A stretch of DNA of 60,000 nt, taken from contig NC_135555.1 in NCBI RefSeq assembly GCF_964340395.1, forward strand, positions 3,098,501 through 3,158,500. The letters run 5' to 3'. Positions 47,836 to 58,205 of this stretch are shown one piece after another. The first letter of the stretch is position 1; each line of letters starts with the position of its first letter. The translations under genes were made by a program, and so were the position numbers. The notes under the pieces were generated by a model. The model saw nothing but the letters and a program-made list of their open reading frames with translations. It was not told where the DNA came from and made no database searches. The stretch is from Glandiceps talaboti. Lineage: Eukaryota > Hemichordata > Enteropneusta > Spengelidae.

Positions 47836-48384
47836 GTAAGAATATTTCAAACCAAGATTGGAGCATATTGGGTGTTTTAACATCTGACAAGGAGAAGTAC
47901 TTGATATGTTGTACCTGCTATATTGTGCATCTCTACTCTTTTCATCCTTTGCATCATCATTTAAAGATTTCACAAATTCCTTTTAATATATTTTTCAGAT
48001 TTTAATCTATGATTTGTTCAAGATTTCTATTTCTACTACTAAATCATCAAGACTGAGATTCAGGTTGTCATATTTTATTTTCTGATAAGAGAATTGTAAA
48101 GAGATATTTGATGTACAAATGTTTGGAGTCTGTAGATGATTTGTATACACAATATACTTATACATGTAGTATGCACAAGTCAAGTTATTGTCTTTTGAAC
48201 AGAAAATATGGATTCCCCCTAGTATATAGTCTGGTCATGACAACTCTTGTCTATTTTACCCTGGATGTCACCGGTTGTGCAAAGCTTGAAATATGAGTCA
48301 AAATATTCCACATTGCCATTATTTTTACCATTTTTTTATCAGTTATGCTTCAGGAGTTACAAAATGTATAATTATGTAAAGAAT

Positions 48385-48535
48385 TTATCATTTCCCAATA
48401 TTTGTCTTCATTCAACCAGAAAATACTTGAACGTTTTGTCACTATTCGTCTGGTGACTCATAATGACAAGGGCCCCTAGGTCACTCATTTTTTGCTTGGC
48501 TGAATGCAGAAAAGTATTGGGGAATAATATAATAT
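48385..48535 (-). mobile_element. Palindromic interspersed repeat family, copy 3 (reverse, core only)
   Basis: CCCAATATTTGTCTTCATTC ..ACAAGGGCCCCTAGGTCACT ..TTGGCTGAATGCAG ..TATTGGGGAATAATATAAT. The two ends are inverted copies of each other; the central block is reversed relative to copies 2 and 4. Confidence 0.72.
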
Positions 48536-49404
48536 TAATACAGAGCAAGAAACACAAAGTCACAATATCAGGATAGCACTACCTAGGTTAACATTGGTAG
48601 TAAGTTGGTGATTGATTTACATACATTTGTATAAAATGTATTTAGCTGATATGATTTCACTTTGAAGTATAGATCATGATAGTGAAACATCGGAGAGTTG
48701 ACAAAATGTCATCTGAAATGTAACACTACCTTTGAAATTGACAATATTGTAGATAAGGTCTGACATACATGTATTCCAGTTACATGCCATTATATACTCT
48801 ATTTATAGTAAAAGGTGAATGAATTATGCAGTGAGAGATCAATATTAGCTGTTTTACTTTTGATAAATTGAATTAAAGAGTGATGCATAATTAATGAATA
48901 TTGTGCATGCATGTTTTAATTTCCATATATTTGCAAATTTCACTTAGCTGTGTATTAATGTATTATTATGTATTTATAGATTTTGACCAAAAATGTTCAT
49001 CAGCTTCATAGATCACATGACTTACAGAGATTATGACACACAAGTAGTTCAAACTTTTTAGCATTGGGCTTTTGATCTGTCTTGATCGTCAATAATCAGC
49101 AATTTTGTAAATTTTGTATATAAGGTCAATCATTTGGGTTAAAAACACCATACTTACGATAGAATATTGTATATTGGAGGGAGGGGGCATGATTTTCAGG
49201 GTAATATTTGGTCAGATTTTGCCAATATTTTAAAAATCTTGTAAAAAAATAGACAGAAAAAATGAACTGTAGCTCAACACATGCTTTCTGTCCCAGGAAA
49301 AGACTGAAACTCAAACATGAAAAAGATATATTGACTAATATTCCCAGTGTTGTAATTGATATGTTCAGGTAAAGTGAAAATCCTGAGATCAGTACTCTAA
49401 ATAT

Positions 49405-49420
49405 ACACTAGGGGGCGATG
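49405..49420 (+). promoter_or_regulatory. CTCF-like motif
   Basis: ACACTAGGGGGCGATG matches the CTCF core CCACTAGGGGGCGC with few changes. Confidence 0.4.
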
Positions 49421-49609
49421 TGTGTGTGTGTGTTAATGGGGCAGGGTTATGAACCTACCACAGGATATTGATTTTAAGTACATGTCTATACAGTAATAGA
49501 TCTATGCTGTAGGTAACGTGATGTGGGTGAAAGTAAGTCAAACAATAGAAATCAAACCTGGAACATGTATATCACATTAGCCTTGTTGTTTTTCTTTGTC
49601 AAGTAACAG

Positions 49610-50720
49610 AGAGTAATAGCTTAACATGGAGTTCTGAACCAACAATTCACAGAGTTTCATTGAAGTGTAACACCTACCTCCATATCTAGCACTTTTTAAA
49701 GCCAGTGCTATAGTCTGGAACCATGTTAATAACATTATGTTAAAGTGTGGGTAGGTCCTTGTAATTCTCAACCAACAATGCAAAGATTACAACAAGTTTA
49801 ATGGCCATACATAAATCTTGCCTTTTGTGGAATGTTTTCCGAATTGTTGACATTATTTATGAAATGGTTTACACTTCTCAAAGTTCTTACATTTTCTGTC
49901 AGTTTCTGAATCAACACTTCAAAAGCTTTCCTCACATGAAGCGATATGGCCATATGGTATTATTGGTACAATCACATGATCTAAGTACCTTCATTTGTTG
50001 TCACTGTGAAACCTGGAATTGCTAACATGTAGTGTGGTTTGTACAACTGTGTAAACTAAGAGTTATGGCTAAATTTCCATCTACTTCAAACTCAAAAGAC
50101 TTCATCAAGTGTATGATGGCGAACATATCAAATTTCTGTAAAATTTCATCATTTGTCAGCAATATTGCTTTAATTCATCTTCACTGTCATTATCCGGTGG
50201 TTTATGCAACTCAAAATTATGGCTTTAGATTTACTGGGTGATTTAGAATGAGTCAAACATTTCAAAAGATTTTAATAATCAAGTGTAATAACATATAGCC
50301 ATTGGTAAATATATTGCAATTTGTAGATGTGAATTATAACATAGTTGATACACCTAAGACTTCTAGCTTTATATCTACTTCTAAATCAACAATTCAAAAG
50401 ATTTGAAATTTAACATAGCTATAGGTAGTCTTTCTTAAATTTCTAACCAATTTAGCCAATCATTCATGACGATATTACAGTCACAGAATATCATTAAAGA
50501 TTTATACAAGTGAGAGTTATTAGTTTTCCACCCACTTACGAATAAATTTCAAATGATCAAATGTAACAACAATGGTTTTAATACAACTAATAATCATATG
50601 TTTCTCCTAAAAATACCCAGTGATTTATGCAACTATTATCAAAGTTAATTCAAAATCAACGTTTCAAAAGATTTTGTTGCATGTAACAATTTAGCCAAAG
50701 GTATTAATACTAATAGTGTT
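49610..50720 (+). repeat. Ancient, strongly diverged tandem array
   Basis: A core like AAATCAACAATTCAAAAGAT then TT..ATGTAACA..TAGCCATAGGTA recurs near 49639, 49769, 49908, 50086, 50252, 50385, 50558 and 50656. Spacing is 100-180 bp, and TTATGGC and TTTATGCAACT motifs lie between. Confidence 0.6.
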
Positions 50721-51469
50721 ATCTATAAATTGCTACCACTTTTCCAAGAATTCATCTACAGTGGAGTTATGACTCGCCATTATTGCTTCCAATATTGTTC
50801 TGGAAATAAAGGAAAGTATTAGGAATATTTCAATATTGACTATTATGTGCCAGTCTCTTTTAGTGTTTAACCATTCTGGAATTGAAAGGAATATACCATA
50901 AGCAGCATAAACAGGCTATCCAGTGTTCAATTATTTCTCAAACGATTTTATCAAGCAAGTGCCAGGTACTGAAGGCATGGCATGTAACTTGATATTAGCA
51001 GTTGCCTGCTAACCTAAGATGCAAAGAAAACACTTGAACAATAAGAATTGAAAACAACTCATGTTGAGTCTACTGATGTGACTAGTTTTATGAATTATTC
51101 ATACCAATTAATTTGAATAGAGACGATACTTTCAGTTGTCTCTGTCAATTTGAAACTTTATAGGGCTGATATTATCTAACACTTCAAACACTTAACATCT
51201 CTTCACATTGGCTCCATTTGCTTAGGAAGCAGAATACCTTTAGCTAAGAGACTGTGATGGCAAGATTTGTGTTTGATCATTAAAAGCAAGTCTTTTGTTT
51301 TAGTTTCGGTAACTGCAGATCACAGAGTATTCAGCCATGGTTGGAATGCTATCTTGTTTTGTCACTGAAATTTTACTGTCACTAACTTTAATGGTTGAAT
51401 TCTATTAGCCATGGTAATTAACAATAATATGGTTATTTTACGATTACTGTGTCTGCTAGCAGCCTTTGA

Positions 51470-51847
51470 ATGACATCTTTCCAGAATCCAGATTATGGAA
51501 CATCAATATTATTGTGTTCATTAAATTATCCTACATTGTCGGTGCATTCTTCTGTAAAACGACGATTGTTTATATTCTGCAGTCACTATACTTTGGTTAG
51601 TTTCAGTGAATACCGTTGTATTGTCTCCGGTTATGAAGTAAATCCTTGGAATGATACATGTGATTGTTGTTCGATCATTCCAGCATTGGCCTGCAAACAG
51701 TCATGTGAACACCTAATTGACAATTATACAAATTCTGTTACTTTAAGTACACATTTGGCAACACTGTGTCAAGATTACCCACTACTGTGTATTCATGGGT
51801 GGCATGGCATGGCAAGCAAAGTTAAACTTTCCCAGGAACTTTCATGA
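51470..51847 (+). pseudogene. Cysteine-rich open frame resembling a RECK CC-knot repeat
   Basis: 125 codons. The centre reads CDCCSIIPALACKQSCEHLI, with spacing CC-x7-C-x3-C-x20-C-x6-C and another Cys 15 residues before the pair. Vertebrate RECK repeats have the same CC-x7-C-x3-C-x12-20-C spacing. An acceptor-like TTTATATTCTGCAG at 51571-51582 could begin an exon at 51583. No neighbouring RECK exon, signal peptide or Kazal domain was seen, so it may be an isolated exon, a fragment or chance. Confidence 0.3.
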
Positions 51848-52224
51848 CACCAAGAATTCATCGGCTAAAGTCCTCAAAGAATGTCATGTATTGTTCGCTG
51901 TCAGTTTACCATAACAATGACTGATATTAGATGGTTAAATAGAAGTGGGTTTTAGGGCTGAAGTTACAGTCAACAGGTGGTTTTCAACCCCCATTGAGAT
52001 ACATGATATTGTCTATGTACTATAATCACCTCTACATGTGTTCCATTTGTTAGAATCAACATTGATACATTGAGATAAGATGATGTGTGTATTTTTCATT
52101 GATGATTGTACACAAGTCAAAACTGCACCCTCTAGTTGTCTGAGCTCCATCCCAGGATTTGGCTATCTGGCTTGAAAATGTTGTTAACTGCCAATATGTT
52201 AAACCAGATAGTCGGAAGTCTCAT

Positions 52225-52600
52225 GGCTATGTGGGCTCATAACTGGCCTGGTTCTGTTGCTTGACAATGGTTGACAAATTTTAGCTACCCCAGATGTCTT
52301 GGCACGTAACTGGCCTGGTTTTGCCACTTGACAAGGGTCTACAAAGTTACCCGAGATGTCTTGGCACGCGATGTCTTGGTACGTACCTGGCCTGGTTCTG
52401 TCATTTGACCCCTGGTTTACAAAGTTACCCCAGATGTCTTAATTGGCACGTAACTGGCCTGGTTCTGTTATTTGACCAGGGTCTACAATGTTACCCCAGT
52501 TGTCTTGGCACATAACCGGCCTGGCTCTGTCATTTGACCCCTGGTTTACAAAGTTACCTCGTTGTCTTGGCATGTAACTGCCATGGCCTGGTTCTGTCTT
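52225..52600 (+). repeat. Tandem array of about 60-75 bp units
   Basis: Units of CTTGGCACGTAACTGGCCTG then GTTCTGTCATTTGACC..GGTTTACAAAGTTACCCCAGATG. About five to six copies with internal indels. Confidence 0.88.
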
Positions 52601-54347
52601 CCCATTGGGGTTCAAGGAACTTTTGATGTTAATCTAGCCTGTCTGGATAGGCATTGAGATGAGTTAAGTTTTTATTTGTCTATTCACAGAAAGGTGAAAT
52701 TCAAGAAAATGTTTATGCATACAGTGTATTGATTTCATCATTCTTTCTTTTATGAATAAATAAAGTATGAAATATAATTATTCACAATTTATTGATTTGA
52801 ATGTTATGGAAAAAGAAACAACAATTTATACATAATTTTTAATGAAGGATAAATGAATCCAAATACTGTATGTATGATGATGTGCGACTGAAAGCACATG
52901 AACATTAACCAGTGGCCTGTATGTAGTAGTCAATGACTTCAATGTGTTAGTTGGTATAATGTGTGATCTAAACATATGATATGATTAGTAAAATGTATGG
53001 GACTTACATGGTCATACACACTCAGACTGCAGTACGTCATTCTGTCTGTTTTCCCAAAGAGGATTTACTGATTAGTTACTTTGACAGTCGCAATGTCTTA
53101 ATAGTTAAGAGGGGTGCAAATCTTAGAGGCAAGGTTGTCAACAGGATTTAAAGAAATTGAAGTACGTACATTTACTGCACACAGTGTAATGGCTTAAAGT
53201 TAATTCAACATCAATGGAGCCGTTAATCTTTACATTTGATACATCAAATAATTACTGCACCTGGAGTAATATGAACAATGTTTTTGTATAACAATCATGT
53301 ATTTTTGTAAACAATATCTACGAATCAAATACATTTGTAAGTGGTGGATCTAGGCCTGTAGCTGACAACCTGATGATGGCTATTGTAGAACAAAGAATGT
53401 ACCCTGTGTCCAATAATATCAGAGATTTACCTAATTTTTGGAACTGTTGAAGACTAAATGTAGTCTGACTCATTTCTGAAAGTACATTGTAGTCGGTAAA
53501 ATGGTGCAAAACAAAGAAATGAAATGGCTGTTTTGTCAGTTATGATTCTTATTCACATATGCTAGTCAATGGAGAATTACTAAGTGCAAAAGTTGAGGTA
53601 TGTGCATGGTTGTTTTCATTGCCTGTGATTCAACGTAGCTACACCCCTCATTGTCTCTTTTCTAGGTGTGACTTTTTTTGTAGGTTGACTCCCTGCCAAC
53701 ATCCCTGCCTAGCCATTGCTGTAAAGCCACCCCATACCATACAGTGTAATTGTCAGTTTATGCCCCTTTTGTTGAGGGACACAGAATGGAAATCATATAA
53801 TTTGTTTTGGGTTGCCTAAGGATTAGGAACGGGTCAATGAACTGTATTATCTGAAGTAAAGTGTTGTACCTTGGAACTAGAGATTATACTTTCACATCTC
53901 TGTATGTACGTCATCCAGTGTTTGTCTGCAGTGAAGAGGATGTAATTACATTTGAATTCACATTTCATTGTGTACATGTTGAAAACCAATGACATGCTTA
54001 GACTTTCAAGTGTATAAGCTAGGAGTCCTTCAAAAGTTTACTTTTCAAGGGAAAATTTAAGAATACGTACATCATGGTCACACTAGATAATTCATATTAT
54101 TTTGTACATATGTAAACCACATGAAATAGCCATTTAAATTTACTAATTTGTCATTTTGTTGACTCTTTCTGTAAACAGGCTGAATTTTATTAAGTGGATC
54201 GATTATGCAAATGTAATATTAGTAAACAAACATAGTTTATCATAACTGACAAATTAGATATTGGTAAAAGTTTCTAGTTCTGTAAAAAGAAAAAAAGGAC
54301 AAATTCATTTTGTGAAAATGTGATCTATATAAATGTATTGCTTTCAG

Positions 54348-54491
54348 GTAAGGATGCTGAACATATTACCATGTCCTTATTATTGGATACCAAGCAATAT
54401 CTGATGGCATATAAATCTATTAGCAGTGAAGTTTTTGAAGGATTTTTAATTGATTTTATCATTAGTAAATTTGCAATGGAGGCTTTTAAAG
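54348..54491 (+). CDS. Candidate exon interrupted at its 3' border by a transposon
   Basis: Acceptor TATTGCTTTCAG, 144 bases. The frame after two bases reads KDAEHITMSLLLDTKQYLMA then YKSISSEVFEGFLIDFIISK and FAMEAFK. The likely donor AAAG|GT overlaps the TA target of the element at 54495-55903. Without splicing, translation runs into the terminal repeat and stops after GTVKVVL. Family not recognised. Confidence 0.38.
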
Positions 54492-54494
54492 GTA

Positions 54495-55903
54495 CCGTTA
54501 AAGTCGTATTATAAGCCGCGGCTTATATTACAATGTTGCAAAATAAAGAACCAATTTTATTTCTTGAACTAGGGGTGCGACTTATAATAAAGACTTTTCA
54601 ATTTTTCAAAATGTGGATGTGGTAGAAATTCACCCGAACTCTCGGTTATGGAAAAATGGACGTCTGTAACACAATATGAAAACTTTATTATGAAGTTTCA
54701 AAGTGTAAGAATGAAATGATAAGTGTGGCTGGAGGAGATCGGTAAGGCTGCCCGGAATGACAGCAACATCGACGTTACGGTCACGCTACTCATCTTTCAC
54801 TCGTTCCGTAAGATGTACCCTACAGGAATCCCAAACAAGTACGGTAGACGCCGCCGATCTTCAGTCAGTCTTGGGAACGTTCTCCTGATATACTCAATGC
54901 AGCCTGTGGAATGGTAGAAACACAACGATGTCAGATATTTTGAAACGATCGTGTTTGGAAAAAATATAGGTTGAAAGTAGACTGAAAGATTTGGCGGTAT
55001 AAATCAAATTGACATCGATTCTCTCATTCTAAGTTGAAAGGTCAACTGCGTTCATGAACTCGTAAACAAATGTAAATGATCGTCGAATGACTATTGGCCG
55101 TTACGCATACGACGTCATGAAACGTCACGAAACATTAGCATATATGATGGCCCACTGAGAACACGTCGATGTAAACAACTCCATGCTTTGCTAGCGTGAT
55201 CACAGCTATGGTACATGAAACATGTGTTATAAAACTCAACTTTTGCTATCGTGATCACAGCTGAACAGAATGGTACATGAAACACGTTATAAATTAAAAC
55301 TCACCTTTTTCATCAATATATCCTTTCTCTTGAACTCGAACTCCAACACGTGTGAACAAGTACGAAGCGGCTTCTTGTACTCGAGGTGTGATCGGCAGCC
55401 ATACAACTTTATCGGTACGATAGGTGTAAATGTCCCGATCCCTGCCGAAAGGATTGCGACACCCTTCTTTTGATATACAGTGCGTAACTTTATCGGTACG
55501 ATAGGTGTAAATGTCCCGCTCCCTGCCGAAAGGAAGGGATTGCGACACCCTTCTTTTGATATACAGTGCGTAACTTTATTAGTACGATAGGTGTAAATGT
55601 CCCGCTCCCTGCCGAAAGGAAGGGATTGCAACACCCTTCTTTTGATATCCCAGTACGTGTGAAGAGGTGGTACATAAAGTGATACTTTGTATTCAAATTT
55701 TAAACAAAAAGTATTACACTTGAATGCGTCGTTACTATTGTTTTGGTGCAAATACGAGGTGAAGCTAGCTGTGAAGTAGGGGTGCGACTTATAATACATA
55801 CTTTCTATTATTCACAAATTGTTTGATGTACCCTCAAAGCCAGCGCCTCCAAGTAGGGGTGCGACTTATAATATGTATGCGGCTTATAATACGACTTTAA
55901 GGG
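54495..55903. mobile_element. 1.4-kb TA-flanked element with 25-bp terminal inverted repeats
   Basis: The left end CCGTTAAAGTCGTATTATAA then GCCGC and the right end (reverse complement CCCTTAAAGTCGTATTATAA then GCCGC) differ at one base in 25. TA lies at 54493-54494 and 55904-55905. Internal copies of GGGGTGCGACTTATAATA occur near both ends. It holds an 81-86 bp tandem array and no transposase-like frame. TA duplication indicates the Tc1/mariner/pogo superfamily, as a non-autonomous member. Confidence 0.87.
55405..55650 (+). repeat. 81-86 bp tandem array inside the 1.4-kb element
   Basis: AACTTTATCGGTACGATAGG then TGTAAATGTCCC..CCCTGCCGAAAGG..ATTGCGACACCCTTCTTTT starts at 55405, 55486 and 55572. 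Minus-strand frames of 68-170 codons are made by it. Confidence 0.93.
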
Positions 55904-56334
55904 TAGTTCTAAAATTAATGTAGATATCAAGCAGAAATATAAAACAAACTGCAGACCTTTTGTTAGTCTTAGTCTGGCAATATGGTCTCTATTAAGAGAG
56001 ATCTGAAAGATTTGATGAAGGACAGGACGAGACTAACAATTTTATGTGAACATTGTGATCAGTGAAGCCTTTGTGGAAAGTGGAAGCTTTGAAAGTGTGT
56101 ATTTTGAAATACACATTGGCTGTTGTTAATTTTAGAAAGCTGTTGAAGTGTATATACTTTTATTGAATATACACGGTGGATGCCTTTAGTTTGTACTTCA
56201 ATATGTGTACTTGTGTATTGCTTGTCTGTGTATATTTAATCCAAGTGATTAGTTCATACATGTATGTATGCTGTTAACAGTTCTTAGTAGAGAACATCAT
56301 GATGTCACAGTGCATTTAGATAGTATCTCCAAAT

Positions 56335-56665
56335 CGTCTTTTTCTTGTTTGGCCAAGGAAAATATGAGTGACCAAAGGGGCCTTGTTACTATGAGTCATG
56401 AGATGAATTGTGATCAACCCTTAGGTCATGGGTATTTTACAGCTTAATAAAGCAAACAATATTGGGGAATAATATACATAATACCTCCTCAAGTTTATAA
56501 TTTATGAAAAATGGGGAATAATAACGGTGATTTGGAACATTTTGACTTGTGTTTAGAGTATCACAAAACTAATGATGTAGATGTCAGTTGTCATGATATA
56601 GAATGATCAGGATATAAAATCCACATTTTTGTTTGAAAACGTTCAACATTTATCCCTGTGTGGGA
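56335..56665 (+). mobile_element. Palindromic interspersed repeat family, copy 4
   Basis: TTGGCCAAGGAAAATATGAG then TGACCAAAGGGGCCTTGTTA, ATATTGGGGAATAATATA, GTGATTTGGAACATTTTGAC and a tail AAACGTTCAACATTTATCCC. Confidence 0.78.
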
Positions 56666-57979
56666 TACCATAATCTAAATTGTGATATAATCGATAGTAG
56701 AGTAGAAGTCATAGTTGATAGCGTTTATAGTAATGGCATTGCTGTTTTCAGATATGGCAGCCTTTACGTACTATTACAGTAAGTACACATTTATAAGAAA
56801 ATAACATGAAACCAAATAACGACAGAATTACAGAAAGTGGCAACATCGAGTACTTTTTGAGAATACTACAACTAATTGCCTGTCAAATTTCCATTGCGAT
56901 GACGGCGATTTAAAGTCATTCATTGTACTCATTCATAGTATTGGCATTTCATATTCACCTTTCTGCTATTTATTCACTGCAATCTAATATACCTTTGCAG
57001 TACTTTTACTTGTCAGACAAACAGACTCCAATTTCTGAGAGATCTCTATTTCTTTGGTTCAGTCACGATTTGCTGTATTTGTAGTATTATCAACTAGATA
57101 GTTGAATTCATGTGTCGACTCAAGTATTGGTAGCTGACCATCAGAAGTCAACCCTTCTGACATTTTGAATTGTTTGTTTACTACATTCCGCTAGCTATCA
57201 GAATATATTGGAATTAGATTTGCTGTATAATTTTCAAGTCATTATGAAGCAATTTCTACATTATAACCAAACATACAATATTTCATCCAGTGACATAGTT
57301 GTCACATCAAATTTTTCAGTGGTTTCATTTTTTTGTCTGCTTCATAAGGTGTTATACCTAGCTAGTAAGCTTCTATACTCAATTGTCAAGGAAAATTCTA
57401 CAGACTCATTTGGGAAATATATAAATTAAGAGGAAGGAAGGAGAAACTAATATTGTTATTCAGGAACAAGCAAGGGAATGAAGAAATATCATTGAAATAA
57501 CTGATACAGGCAAATTAAGTAACTATTAAGTATATAACTACAATGTGTTGCCAAGACAACAGTAACCAGGGGCTGTAATATCAGAAATCTTTGAATGGAG
57601 ATTTACCATTCAGTGTTCTTGATTAATTCTTGATATTATCGGTATTATTACTATAAGATGACAGGATGTGACTGCCTGCATATGAGGTACAGAAGGTGTT
57701 GAGTTGTCTGGTAGTGCAGTGGTTAGGTAGAGGAAATGAGATATCCAATCTGTTATTTCACTTTGCTCCCTGCTTGTACAACTGATAGCAAGACAGCAGC
57801 CATATCTCGTGTTTGAAATAGTTGTCATTGCTGTCCTGATGTGTTAGCCTTCAGGTCACTCACCCAACTGAATTCAGGGAAAGATATTTTCATTTAGTCA
57901 TGATTTGGTTAATTCATTATACATACATGTATATCGTAATCACATGACACATACAATGACAGAATAGATTCACACCACA
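56666..57979. other. No gene seen
   Basis: AT-rich sequence. The 73-codon frame at 57208 has no recognisable motif and no clear splice borders. Confidence 0.5.
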
Positions 57980-58205
57980 TTGCATAGCATCACATCACAT
58001 CACATCACATAGTGCATCACATATATTATCCTACATCACATCACAATGATGAGGTCACATCACATCACATCAGAGTATACTGGCATACTAATTGGTACAA
58101 TATTACATCACATCACATCACTTCGCATCACATCATCACATCACATCACATCACATCACTTCGCATCACGTCATCACATCACCATCACATCTCATCTCAT
58201 ATCAT
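57980..58205 (+). repeat. (CATCA)n microsatellite/minisatellite
   Basis: Several blocks of CACATCACATCACATCACAT with CACTTCGCATCA variants. His/Ser/Thr-rich frames over it are artefacts. Confidence 0.93.

Noticed and set aside
55287-55799. 170-codon minus-strand frame
   Set aside because: It runs through the internal tandem array of the 1.4-kb element, with no transposase motif.
57208-57429. 73-codon frame as a possible exon
   Set aside because: No convincing acceptor or donor at its borders and no family match.
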